Shown: positions 32,827 through 40,817 of the stretch, one piece after another | Layout: every line of letters begins with the position of its first letter | How positions within the stretch are numbered: position 1 is the first letter of the stretch | Source of the DNA: Roseomonas populi | GTDB lineage: Bacteria; Pseudomonadota; Alphaproteobacteria; Acetobacterales; Acetobacteraceae | NCBI RefSeq assembly: GCF_024594815.1 | Contig: NZ_JANJOU010000002.1 | Coordinates: 248,001-312,000, forward strand | Direction of reading: 5' to 3' | DNA: 64,000 nt | The notes under the pieces: model-generated | What the model was told of the DNA's origin: nothing | The model's input: only the letters and a program-made list of their open reading frames with translations | The model's database searches: none | Translations under genes and position numbers: made by a program

Positions 32827-33261
32827 TCAGGCCCGTGCCGCGAGGGTGAGCGAGGGAGTCTGGCGCGGCATGGCGCGCTGGCCGAGCCCACCATAGGTGG
32901 CCGGGCGGCTGGCGGGGATGGCCGCGCCCGCGATCGTCTCGATCACCCGGGACTGCAGGCCGATGGCGCGCTCTAGCAGCCGCCGGTTCTCGTCCGAGAG
33001 GTCGCGCAGTCGCAGCGCCAGCGTCTCGGCGGCCGCGCGCAGCTCGCCCCCCATGCTCCCTGGGCCCGCCCCGGTCTTCGTCGCGGCGCCGTAGGCCGCG
33101 GTGAAGGCGTCGCTCGCCTGCACCTTCGCCGTGGCGAGCGTCGCCGCGCGGGTGAGATCGAGCCGCGACAGCGCCTCGTTCTCCGCGCGAAGCGCCTCGG
33201 CCAGGCGCTGCCCGGCCAGGAGGAGCGCCTGGCCGATGGGGGCGGGGGGCGTCTGGCTCAT
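32827..33261 (-). CDS. FlgN-like flagellar protein
   Basis: A 144-residue, largely helical protein with an LAEALRAENEALSRLDLTRA start and a coiled middle, compatible with the FlgN/FlbY-like chaperone group that handles hook-filament junction proteins. Sequence similarity is weak. Assignment rests mainly on position: its ATG overlaps the rod-binding gene stop, behind flgI. A helical cytoplasmic protein without signal peptide. Confidence 0.6.
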   Translation of the reverse strand: MSQTPPAPIGQALLLAGQRLAEALRAENEALSRLDLTRAATLATAKVQASDAFTAAYGAATKTGAGPGSMGGELRAAAETLALRLRDLSDENRRLLERAIGLQSRVIETIAGAAIPASRPATYGGLGQRAMPRQTPSLTLAARA

Positions 33262-33539
33262 GCGGTCTCTCCGGGTTGGAGGCCCTGCGCGGCGGATTGC
33301 GCGCGGAGCAACTCGCGGTACACGGCGTCGGCGATGCCCACCCCGCCCTTGTTGGACCAGGCCTGGGCGTAGTGCTCCACCAGCATGGGCCGCCACTGTT
33401 CCTCCGCGGCGCCGGCCGAGAGAAGGCCCTTCGGCGCCTCGCCGAAGACGGGCTTGAGGAGTGCGCCCAGCGCCTGCGACTCGAACCGGCGCGCCACGCG
33501 GGCGAGGGCGGCGTGGTTCGCGGTAATGGCGTCCATCAC
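33258..33539 (-). CDS. Rod-binding protein (FlgJ N-terminal type)
   Basis: A 93-residue protein equivalent to the rod-capping N-terminal domain of FlgJ, with ARRFESQALGALLKPVFG near the start and GVGIADAVYRELLRAQ near the end. The muramidase half found in enterobacterial FlgJ is absent, as usual in alphaproteobacteria. The GTG at 33539 overlaps the flgI stop (GTGA); the adjacent ATG at 33536 is the alternative. Needed for flagellar rod assembly. Confidence 0.82.
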   Translation of the reverse strand: MMDAITANHAALARVARRFESQALGALLKPVFGEAPKGLLSAGAAEEQWRPMLVEHYAQAWSNKGGVGIADAVYRELLRAQSAAQGLQPGETA

Positions 33540-34666
33540 CGCACCTCCAGCTCGGCCTGCAACGCGCCCGCGGCCTTCACCGATTGCAGGATGGTGATCA
33601 GGTCACGCGGCCCGACGCCGAGCGAGTTGAGCCCGCGCACCAGCTCCTCCAGCGTGACGGAGCGGGGCAGGATGCCCAGGCGCCGCTCCCGCGCGTCGTC
33701 TACCTCGATCCCCGTGCGCGGTACCACGGTGGTCTGGCCGTTGGAGAGCGGCCCGGGCTGGCTCACCTGCGGCGTCTCCGTCACGCGGATGGTCAGGTTG
33801 CCCTGCGCGATGGCCACGGTAGAGACGCGCACATTGGCGCCCATCACGATCGTTCCGGACGCCTCCTCGATCACCACCTTCGCCGCCTGGTCCGGCTCCA
33901 CGCGGAGCCCCTCGATCTCGGTCAGCAGCCGGGCCGGGTCGCGGCCGCCGGTCAGCAACACCACCGTGCGAGGATCGGTCGCCGTCGCGCTGCCCGGGCC
34001 CACCGCCCGGTTGATCGCCGCCGCCATTCGCTGCGCGGTGGTCAGGTCGGGGTTGCGGAGGGAAAGGCGGACGCGGTCCCGCCCGGCGAGCTGGAAGGGC
34101 AGCTCCCGCTCCACCACCGCACCGGAGGAGATCCGGGCGGAGGTGGGCACACCCCGCTGTACCGAGGACGCCTGGCCGCGCGCCGCGATCGCCCCCGTGG
34201 CCACTGCCCCCTGCGCCACGGCGTATACCTCGCCATCCGCCCCGAGCAGCGGCGTGACGAGCAGGGTGCCGCCGGTGAGGTTCGTCGCGTCGCCAAGGGA
34301 GGAAACGGCGATGTCCAGCCGGCTGCCCGGCCGCGCGAAAGCCGGCAGGTTCGCCGTGACCATCACCGCGGCCACGTTGCGCGTGTCCAGCTTTGCCTCC
34401 TGGTCGCGCGTGTTCACGCCCAGCCGCTCCAGCATCCCCACCAGGGACTGGCGGGTAAAGATCGCGGAGCGCAGCCGGTCCCCCGTGCCGGGCAGCCCGA
34501 CGACAAGCCCGTAGCCGACGAGCTGGTTGTCCCGGATGCCTTCGATGTCCGCGATGTCCTTGATCCGCACCTGGGCGGCTGCCAGCGCGGGCCACAGCAG
34601 GGCGAGAAAGAGGATCAGCGCCGTCTTCGCGCTTCGGAAACCGGTCCGGGGCAATCTGGCCTCCAT
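33536..34666 (-). CDS. flgI: Flagellar P-ring protein FlgI
   Basis: A 376-residue exported protein. A signal peptide (about residues 1-28, ending ALAAAQ) precedes VRIKDIADIEGIRDNQLVGYGLVVGLPGTGD, the invariant start of mature FlgI. The SFLGDATNL-like stretch SSLGDATNLTGG and the C-terminal LNSLGVGPRDLI are standard. It forms the periplasmic P ring around the rod. The ATG at 34666 has AGGA just upstream and lies about 10 bases after the predicted sigma-54 start site. First gene of a three-gene operon. Confidence 0.96.
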   Translation of the reverse strand: MEARLPRTGFRSAKTALILFLALLWPALAAAQVRIKDIADIEGIRDNQLVGYGLVVGLPGTGDRLRSAIFTRQSLVGMLERLGVNTRDQEAKLDTRNVAAVMVTANLPAFARPGSRLDIAVSSLGDATNLTGGTLLVTPLLGADGEVYAVAQGAVATGAIAARGQASSVQRGVPTSARISSGAVVERELPFQLAGRDRVRLSLRNPDLTTAQRMAAAINRAVGPGSATATDPRTVVLLTGGRDPARLLTEIEGLRVEPDQAAKVVIEEASGTIVMGANVRVSTVAIAQGNLTIRVTETPQVSQPGPLSNGQTTVVPRTGIEVDDARERRLGILPRSVTLEELVRGLNSLGVGPRDLITILQSVKAAGALQAELEVR

Positions 34667-34686
34667 CAAATCCTGTGCCCCGGAGC

Positions 34687-34702
34687 GCAACGCCCATGCC
34701 AG
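34687..34702 (-). promoter_or_regulatory. Sigma-54 promoter for flgI
   Basis: On the minus strand CTGGCATGGGCGTTGC has GG at -24 and GC at -12 with exactly ten bases between, matching 15 of 17 positions of the RpoN consensus when the next base is counted. Transcription would begin near 34676, leaving a very short leader. Confidence 0.75.
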
Positions 34703-34720
34703 GGCGGGGCGGGGAGGGGG

Positions 34721-34735
34721 CGGCAGGCCTTGCCG
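34721..34735. promoter_or_regulatory. Palindrome CGGCA-N5-TGCCG in flgI/fliX divergent region
   Basis: A symmetric site 20-35 bp upstream of the sigma-54 -24 element and about 70 bp before fliX. It is placed as an enhancer-binding site, for instance for a FlbD-type activator; that identity is inferred. Confidence 0.45.
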
Positions 34736-34803
34736 GGCAGGGGGAGTTCCCTTCCCAGGGGTGGCAGGAAGCGGTTCGGCTGGACGACAGGAGGCGGCTC
34801 CAA

Positions 34804-35211
34804 ATGGGCGTGACAGGCATCGGCGGCACGGCACGGGCAGCAGGCCCCTCGGCCACGCGCACCCCCCCGCGCGGCGGCGGGTTCAGGCTTCCTGCCGCGA
34901 CCGGGCCGGCCGAGGCGGCGCCAATGGCCGCCGTGGCACCGGTAGGCCTCTTGGCCGTGCAGGCGGCGGACGGGGCCGCGGAACGGAACCGCCGTGGCGC
35001 CGCCCGGGCCAGGGGCCTGCTGAAGGAGCTCTCCGCCCTCCAGGCCGGGTTGCTGCGCGGTGAGGCCGACGCCGGGGGCCTCGCGCGGCTGGCGGAGCTT
35101 GCCGAAGGCGAGTCGCCGGACGACCCAGCCCTAGCCGACGCGCTGGCCGGAATCGCCTTGCGCGCCCGGATCGAGTTGGCGAGGCGTGGCATAATGGTTG
35201 CAGGAACGTGA
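34804..35211 (+). CDS. fliX: Flagellar assembly regulator FliX
   Basis: A 135-residue protein with the FliX layout: a short GIGGTARA start, a Pro/Gly/Ala-rich linker, then LLAVQ and a helical C-terminal domain with LLKELSALQAGLLRG and IALRARIELARRG. In Caulobacter FliX couples flagellar basal-body assembly to the activator FlbD. AGGAGG lies about 10 bases before the ATG at 34804. Divergent from flgI and followed by dksA, the same neighbourhood as in Caulobacter-type genomes. Confidence 0.82.
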   Translation: MGVTGIGGTARAAGPSATRTPPRGGGFRLPAATGPAEAAPMAAVAPVGLLAVQAADGAAERNRRGAARARGLLKELSALQAGLLRGEADAGGLARLAELAEGESPDDPALADALAGIALRARIELARRGIMVAGT

Positions 35212-35259
35212 AAAGCCGCGAAGGAATGCCTACCCAGGGTTACGACAAGGTAGTTCCCC

Positions 35260-35289
35260 TTGTTTTGACCGGGGATGCGTCGTTATACG
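35260..35289 (+). promoter_or_regulatory. Possible dksA promoter TTGTTT-N18-TATACG
   Basis: A moderate -35/-10 pair lies 52 bases before dksA. The -35 overlaps a small hairpin ACAAGG/CCTTGT that could instead be a weak fliX terminator, so the call is tentative. Confidence 0.3.
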
Positions 35290-35340
35290 CGGCAGCCTGA
35301 CCGGCCGGGGGGACCGGGGGGTCAGGGCCAGGCTATCGGG

Positions 35341-35766
35341 ATGCAAGCCATGCTCATCACCCTGCCGCCGGATTACAAGCCCTCGGAAGACGAGGCCTTC
35401 ATGAACCCCCGGCAGCTCGCCTATTTCCGGCAGAAGCTGCTGCGGTGGCGCCAGGACCTCCTGCGCGAGGCCGGGGAGACCCTCTCCTCCATGGGCCAGG
35501 GCGGGATCGTCGAGGCGGACCTGACGGACCGCGCCAGCGTGGAAACGGACCGGGCGCTGGAGCTCCGCACCCGGGACCGGGCGCGCAAGCTGATCTCCAA
35601 GATCGACCAGGCGCTGGAGCGGGTGGATAACGGCACCTACGGCTACTGCGAGGAGACCGGCGAGCCGATCGGCCTGCGCCGGCTGGAGGCCCGCCCGATC
35701 GCTACCCTCTCCATCGAGGCGCAGGAGCGGCACGAGCGCATGGAGCGCGTCCACCGGGACGACTGA
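35341..35766 (+). CDS. dksA: RNA polymerase-binding transcription factor DksA
   Basis: A 141-residue DksA. The coiled-coil arms (about residues 30-105) carry the tip region EADLTDRAS with two acidic residues near the secondary channel. The globular end has YGYCEETGEPIGLRRLEARP, where only one zinc cysteine remains; the other three positions are Thr, Ser and Ala. Many alphaproteobacterial DksA proteins have lost zinc cysteines in this way. With ppGpp it adjusts rRNA and amino-acid promoters. The start at 35341 (AGG upstream) or ATG at 35350 are both possible. Confidence 0.92.
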   Translation: MQAMLITLPPDYKPSEDEAFMNPRQLAYFRQKLLRWRQDLLREAGETLSSMGQGGIVEADLTDRASVETDRALELRTRDRARKLISKIDQALERVDNGTYGYCEETGEPIGLRRLEARPIATLSIEAQERHERMERVHRDD

Positions 35767-36105
35767 GCGCGCCCGGAAGCGCCCCGAGGGGCTCCGCGCG
35801 ACCCTGAAATGCGGCCGGTGCGGCACTCTCGCTGTCTGGGAAGCTTGCAAAACGCCGGCTGAGAGAGCATGTGTCCGCCCGCAGTACGGGCGCAGCAGCG
35901 GCGCCCGGCGGCATCAGGCAGGTCGGATCAGGTGCGGGCTCGGCGGTGGATCGCCAAGGCCCGTTCTGCCGCATCCGGAATGCCCGCCGCGCGGCGACAC
36001 CGCAGAGCGACCCCGCGGTAGCGAGCCGCACGACCCTGACGCGGCCGAGCCGCAGAACCCTTCGCGGCCACGCCCCACCGGGGGCCGCGACCAACGGAGG
36101 CCCAA
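35767..36105 (+). other. Leader region upstream of fusA
   Basis: The 339 bp between dksA and fusA contain only GC-rich imperfect hairpins (one right after the dksA stop) and a weak TTGCAA element at 35845 with no good -10. No gene, tRNA or clear promoter is visible. CGGAGG about 6 bases before the fusA GTG is a good ribosome site. Confidence 0.4.
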
Positions 36106-38187
36106 GTGGCGCGCACCCCTCTCGAGCGTATCCGCAACATCGGCATCACCGCGCATATCGACGCGGGCAAGACGACCACGACGGAGCGCATCCTCTACTA
36201 CACCGGCAAGTCCCATAAGATCGGTGAGGTGCACGAGGGCAACACCACCACCGACTACATGGACCAGGAGCGTGAGCGCGGCATCACGATCACCTCCGCG
36301 GCCGTGACGGCGGAGTGGAACGACCACCGCATCAACGTCATCGACACCCCGGGCCACATCGACTTCAACATCGAGGTGAACCGCTCCCTCCGCGTGCTGG
36401 ACGGCGCCGTGTTCATCATCGAGGGCGTGGCCGGCGTGCAGCCGCAGTCCGAGACGAACTGGCGCCTGGCGGACCGCTACAACGTCCCCCGCATCATCTT
36501 CATCAACAAGCTGGACCGCACGGGCGCCGACTTCTACCGCGCCGCAGCGACCCTGACCGAGAAGCTCGGCATCAACTGGGTGGCCCTGCAGCTCCCGATC
36601 GGCATTGAGGATACCCTGAAGGGCATCGTCGACCTGGTCGAGATGAAGGCGCTGATCTGGGAAGGCGACGAGCTGGGCGCCAAGTACCACGAGGCCCCGA
36701 TCCCGGACGACCTGAAGGATAAGGCCGCCGAGTACCGCCAGACCCTGCTCGACGCCGTTCTCGGCGCCGATGACGCGGCCATGGAGGAGTACTTCGACAA
36801 GGGCGACGTCTCCGTCGCGACCCTGAAGCGCGCCATCAAGAAGGGCACGATCTCCGGCGAGTTCCGCCCGGTGTTCTGCGGTTCCGCCTTCAAGAACAAG
36901 GGTGTGCAGCCCCTGCTGGACGGCGTGATCGACTACCTGCCGTCCCCGGTGGATATCGAGGGCATCAAGGTGGCCCCCGAGGAGGGCGAGGACGAGACCG
37001 CCGAGCGCCGGGTGATCCCCGCGCGCGAGGACGCGCCCTTCGCCGGCCTGGCGTTCAAGATCATCAACGACAAGTACGGCAACCTGACCTTCGTCCGCGT
37101 CTACCGCGGCGTGCTCCGCACCGGCGACACGGTGCTGAACACGACCAAGGAGGGCAAGGAGCGCGTCGGCCGCATGTTCCAGATGCATGCCGACAAGCGC
37201 GAGGAGATCAAGGAGGTCTCCGCCGGTGACATCGCGGCCTTCGTGGGCCTGAAGGACACTGGCACGGGCGACACCCTGGCCTCCGCCGAGGACCCGGTGG
37301 TGCTCGAGCGCATGGCCTTCCCGGTGCCCGTGATCGACATCTCCGTGGAGCCGAAGACGAAGGAGGGCATCGAGAAGATGACCCTCGGGCTGCAGAAGCT
37401 GGCCGGCGAGGACCCCTCGCTGCGCCTGAAGACCGACCAGGAGACCGGCCAGACCATCCTGTCCGGCATGGGCGAGCTGCACCTCGAGATCATCATCGAC
37501 CGCCTGAAGCGCGAGTACGGCGTGGATGCCAACATCGGCGCCCCGCAGGTGGCCTACCGCGAGACGATCACCAAGCCGCACACCGAGATCTACACCCACA
37601 AGAAGCAGTCGGGTGGCTCGGGCCAGTACGCCGAGGTGAAGATCGTCTTCGAGCCGAAGGAGCGGAACACGGGCATCGAGTTCGTGAACGGCGTCGTCGG
37701 CGGCTCGGTGCCGAAGGAGTACATCCCCGCGGTCGAGAAGGGCATCAAGGTCCAGGCCGACACGGGCGTGCTCGCCGGCTTCCCGACGGTGGACTTCAAG
37801 TACGCCCTGGTGGACGGCAAGTACCACGACGTCGACTCGTCGGCCCTGGCCTTCGAGATCGCCGCCAAGGCCTGCTTCCGCGAGGGCATGAAGAAGGCCG
37901 GCCCGGTCATCCTCGAGCCGATCATGGACGTGGAGGTCACCACCCCCTCCGACCATGTCGGTGACGTCGTGGGCGACCTGAACCGCCGCCGTGGCGTGAT
38001 CCAGAGCCAGGACATGGCCTCCACCTCGGTCATCATCCGGGCCCATGTGCCGCTGAAGGAGATGTTCGGCTACATCTCCAACCTGCGCGGCATGACGAAG
38101 GGGCGCGCCTCCTTCTCCATGCAGTTCCACCACTACGATCCGGTGCCGCGCAAGGTGGCGGACGAGATCTTGACGGCCGCGCCCTGA
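36106..38187 (+). CDS. fusA: Translation elongation factor G
   Basis: A 693-residue EF-G with GTG start. G-domain motifs are [13 protein letters not shown] near residue 17, switch I ending [17 protein letters not shown] and NKLD. Domains II-V follow in order, with the domain IV segment [14 protein letters not shown] that reaches the decoding site and the C-terminal [12 protein letters not shown]. It drives ribosomal translocation. It is not next to rpsL, rpsG or tuf, unlike the usual str operon, so it is either a relocated sole copy or a second EF-G. Two hairpins follow the stop. Confidence 0.97.
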   Translation: MARTPLERIRNIGITAHIDAGKTTTTERILYYTGKSHKIGEVHEGNTTTDYMDQERERGITITSAAVTAEWNDHRINVIDTPGHIDFNIEVNRSLRVLDGAVFIIEGVAGVQPQSETNWRLADRYNVPRIIFINKLDRTGADFYRAAATLTEKLGINWVALQLPIGIEDTLKGIVDLVEMKALIWEGDELGAKYHEAPIPDDLKDKAAEYRQTLLDAVLGADDAAMEEYFDKGDVSVATLKRAIKKGTISGEFRPVFCGSAFKNKGVQPLLDGVIDYLPSPVDIEGIKVAPEEGEDETAERRVIPAREDAPFAGLAFKIINDKYGNLTFVRVYRGVLRTGDTVLNTTKEGKERVGRMFQMHADKREEIKEVSAGDIAAFVGLKDTGTGDTLASAEDPVVLERMAFPVPVIDISVEPKTKEGIEKMTLGLQKLAGEDPSLRLKTDQETGQTILSGMGELHLEIIIDRLKREYGVDANIGAPQVAYRETITKPHTEIYTHKKQSGGSGQYAEVKIVFEPKERNTGIEFVNGVVGGSVPKEYIPAVEKGIKVQADTGVLAGFPTVDFKYALVDGKYHDVDSSALAFEIAAKACFREGMKKAGPVILEPIMDVEVTTPSDHVGDVVGDLNRRRGVIQSQDMASTSVIIRAHVPLKEMFGYISNLRGMTKGRASFSMQFHHYDPVPRKVADEILTAAP

Positions 38188-38194
38188 TCCTGAA

Positions 38195-38218
38195 GCGGCC
38201 CCGCTCCGGCGGGGCCGC
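38195..38218 (+). terminator. 10-bp hairpin after fusA
   Basis: GCGGCCCCGC-TCCG-GCGGGGCCGC begins 8 bp after the fusA stop. It has no T run; the stronger hairpin 14 bp later probably does the terminating. Confidence 0.6.
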
Positions 38219-38231
38219 ACCAGAAATTTGG

Positions 38232-38265
38232 ACGGCGCGGACGATGGCATCGTCCGCGCCGTTTT
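38232..38265 (+). terminator. Rho-independent terminator of fusA
   Basis: A perfect 14-bp stem (38232-38245 with 38249-38262) and 3-base loop run into TTTT. It lies 44 bp after the fusA stop and before the convergent sulfotransferase-like gene. Confidence 0.85.
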
Positions 38266-38322
38266 CGCATGCATGGTGCTGCCAGGGGTGTCCCGCACCA
38301 GGGCCTTCGCTCGGCCGGTAAA

Positions 38323-39444
38323 TCAGACCGCCATGATGTTCTGGTAGCCGGCCCTGGTCGAGAAGCGGCTTGCGGCGGCCGAGAGCTCCTGGTTCCCCGC
38401 CTCCCCCAGGAGTGGGCGAATGCACTCGGCAACGAGGTGCCACTCCTCCCATTTCAGGCGCTGGCGCGAGGGCAGCTTCGGATCATCCTCCACCGGGGCA
38501 TAGGAGGTGACCGGCATCTCCACGAATTCGGGAAGGCGGGCGTAGTCCTGCTGCGCCCGGCGAAGGATCCGGGCGGAGTGGAGACTGGAGAGCAGCCGGA
38601 GCGGAACCTTCTCCTTGATCTCGCGGCCAACGATGACCGAGGAAACCGACATCTCCCGGAAGCCATCACGGGCGGCATGGATCCGGTTGCAAGCGCCCAG
38701 GAACAGGATCGCCGCGTCGGAAGGTGAGTGGTTGATCGGCAGGCCGTGCTTGTGCAACTCGAGGTTCCGGCCCACCAGTATGGCCGGATCGCCCTTCAGT
38801 CCCTCGAGCGGAACGCCCAGCACTTGGCCGAAGAGGCCGACGCTGTCGCCCGCTCCGAGATCGAGGGGAAGGATGTGGATCCGCGAGGGACGGAACACGC
38901 CGGTGAGCTGTTCGACCGAGCGCGACAGGCTGAATTCCTGCACCCATCCCGCACCACCCTCGCCGGCAAGGAAGCTCGGAAGGGTTCCGGCGTAGCGGCG
39001 CTTCAGGTTCTTCACGAATTCCTTGTAGAAGGAGATCGTCCAGAAATCGGCGCGCCGGGTGAAGATGACCAGTTCAACGTGGTAGCCCCCGATAAGCTTC
39101 TGCACGAGGTTCGGCGAGATGCGCCCGGCTCGCATGCAGAAGCTCTCGGAAGATAGGAGCAGCGTCTCCAGCCCTGATTCCTCAAATTCCCGGACTGTTA
39201 TCTCGAGCAGCGGCCGGCTCGCATTGTCCTCCCGGCCCGAGGAGGCGCCGACCAGGGCGTTGACCAAGCCCATATGCGAGAGCGACGAGCGGTCTTCACG
39301 GAGTTCGTCCTGCGGAGCATAGGCCGAGGCGTCCGGGTAGAAGATGCCGCGCTCGGCCAGCATGGCCCGGTAGCTGGCGAGCACGAATTGCAGGCTGGTT
39401 GATCCGCATTTCGGCAGGCCCGCATGAATCAGCAGTCGCTTCAT
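38323..39444 (-). CDS. Sulfotransferase-like protein
   Basis: A 373-residue protein beginning KRLLIHAGLPKCGSTSLQ, a good match to the 5'-phosphosulfate loop that binds PAPS in sulfotransferases, with a later RRADFWTISFYKEF region typical of bacterial members. The acceptor is unknown; surface glycans or lipids are common. Codon choice and GC look lower than in neighbouring genes, and the gene stands alone between a terminator and a MaoC gene, which suggests horizontal acquisition. Confidence 0.72.
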   Translation of the reverse strand: MKRLLIHAGLPKCGSTSLQFVLASYRAMLAERGIFYPDASAYAPQDELREDRSSLSHMGLVNALVGASSGREDNASRPLLEITVREFEESGLETLLLSSESFCMRAGRISPNLVQKLIGGYHVELVIFTRRADFWTISFYKEFVKNLKRRYAGTLPSFLAGEGGAGWVQEFSLSRSVEQLTGVFRPSRIHILPLDLGAGDSVGLFGQVLGVPLEGLKGDPAILVGRNLELHKHGLPINHSPSDAAILFLGACNRIHAARDGFREMSVSSVIVGREIKEKVPLRLLSSLHSARILRRAQQDYARLPEFVEMPVTSYAPVEDDPKLPSRQRLKWEEWHLVAECIRPLLGEAGNQELSAAASRFSTRAGYQNIMAV

Positions 39445-39496
39445 CGCGGAATGATCCGGGCACCCCCTCCACGCGTCAACAAGCGAGTTCGCCGGG

Positions 39497-39946
39497 CTAG
39501 CGCCGCAGGTGGTGCAGCCCCGTCGCGTCCAGCACGATCACCCCGTCCGCCACCCGGGTGGCGACGTAGCGCAGCCGGGCGGAGCCCCTGTCCCGGCGGG
39601 CGCGGGAGGTCTTCACCTCCACAACTTCCACCGTGACCAGCACCTCCTCGTCCGGCCGCAGCGCGGCAGGCCACCGGATATCCATGGCGGAACCGGCCAA
39701 GCTGATGTCCTGCAGCAAAGGGCTGGCCATCAGCATGCCGAAGCAGGCGGAAAGGGTGTGCAGCCCCGCGGCCACCACCGTTCCGAAGATCGAATCCTTC
39801 GCGGCTTCCTCGTCCAGGTGGAAGGGCTGAGGGTCGTAGCGGCCGGCAAAGGCGCGGATCTCCTCCAGCGAGAGGGAGAAGCGGCCCAACTCGTAGCGGT
39901 CGCCCGGGTGCAGCTCGTCCAGGGAACGGAGGCGGGGAAGGCTCAT
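39497..39946 (-). CDS. MaoC-family (R)-specific enoyl-CoA hydratase-like protein
   Basis: A 149-residue single hot-dog-fold protein. AFAGRYDPQPFHLDEEAA contains the hydratase motif with the catalytic aspartate and histidine, followed by VVAAGLHT. Family members hydrate enoyl-CoA thioesters, for instance in (R)-3-hydroxyacyl-CoA formation. Stand-alone, with no pathway partner adjacent. Confidence 0.87.
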   Translation of the reverse strand: MSLPRLRSLDELHPGDRYELGRFSLSLEEIRAFAGRYDPQPFHLDEEAAKDSIFGTVVAAGLHTLSACFGMLMASPLLQDISLAGSAMDIRWPAALRPDEEVLVTVEVVEVKTSRARRDRGSARLRYVATRVADGVIVLDATGLHHLRR

Positions 39947-40011
39947 CCCCTTTCTCTAATCCGGCCGGCCCGCCCCTTGAAGCGGGGACCGGGCGCGGCA
40001 ACATCCAAGCG

Positions 40012-40332
40012 ATGACCCAGGCTCCGCATCGGCCCCCGGTTCTCGACATGACGCCGGAGGGCGAGTTCCGGGACACGCCCCAGGCAGTGCCCCGCGGCAC
40101 CTGGCTGGACCGCACCCTGCTGCGCCTCGGCGGCGCGGCGGTTCTCGCCGCGTTCGTGGCGGGCGGCCTGATCCTGGCGGCCTCGGCCGTGCTGCTGCTC
40201 GGCCTGCTGATCCCCGTGGTGATCGTGGCGGGGCTGGTCGGCTTCGCCACGCTCTGGTGGCGCGCCCGGCGCGCCGGTGGCCGGCCGCGTGGTGGCCCGG
40301 GCATGCCGGCTTTCGTCATCATCCGCCGGTAA
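40012..40332 (+). CDS. Membrane protein of unknown function
   Basis: A 106-residue protein with a soluble N-terminal 35 residues and two closely spaced hydrophobic segments (about 40-62 and 64-84), then a basic Gly-rich tail. No family recognised. It is followed 3 bp later by another small membrane protein. Confidence 0.55.
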   Translation: MTQAPHRPPVLDMTPEGEFRDTPQAVPRGTWLDRTLLRLGGAAVLAAFVAGGLILAASAVLLLGLLIPVVIVAGLVGFATLWWRARRAGGRPRGGPGMPAFVIIRR

Positions 40333-40335
40333 GGC

Positions 40336-40704
40336 TTGCGGGCGTCCCATCCGGAAGGGCCCGGGGGCTTCACGCCCGATCCGGGCCGCCTCTACGAGGT
40401 GGGCCGGGATGGGCGCCCTTACACGCGCGATCCTCTCCCATCCGGCGCCCTGGAACTGCTGGAGGCGCGTGCCCGGCGCTGGTGGGTGGGTGCCGTGCTG
40501 ATCAACGCGGTGGCGGCAGGGGTTGCCGCGGCGGCAGCCATGTTGGCCCCGCGCGCCGTGGCGGCCGTGTTGGGGTTCCTTCCGATTCTGGCGGCACCGC
40601 TGCTGCTCGTCGCGCCGATCCTGCGGCGCCGTGGGCTGCGGACTCGCCGCCGCGTCCACCGCTCCCGGCCGGAGGAGTTTCCGCCCCCGCCCGATCAGGG
40701 TTAG
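40336..40704 (+). CDS. Membrane protein of unknown function (TTG start)
   Basis: A 122-residue protein with a soluble N-terminal half (PDPGRLYEVGRDGRPYTRD) and two hydrophobic segments (about 50-70 and 73-93), ending in a basic Pro-rich tail. It starts with TTG four bases after the previous stop, with AAGG just upstream, so it looks coupled to it. Function unknown. Confidence 0.55.
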   Translation: MRASHPEGPGGFTPDPGRLYEVGRDGRPYTRDPLPSGALELLEARARRWWVGAVLINAVAAGVAAAAAMLAPRAVAAVLGFLPILAAPLLLVAPILRRRGLRTRRRVHRSRPEEFPPPPDQG

Positions 40705-40817
40705 CCGGCAGGTCCGGGCCGAGCCCTCGCCGAAGTAAGGGCGCCGCGCCTTGCCCTACGGCGCGACCGGTGGAAACGTTGCGCCGCCGCCCGCAGAGAC
40801 GGCGGAGGAGGACGCCC

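Noticed and set aside
35845-35873. TTGCAA-N17-CATGTG as a fusA promoter
   Set aside because: The -10 is too weak to call.
35914-38298. A 794-residue minus-strand open frame over fusA
   Set aside because: It mirrors a strongly conserved EF-G; the composition is a shadow of its codon bias, and no ribosome site or family motif is present.
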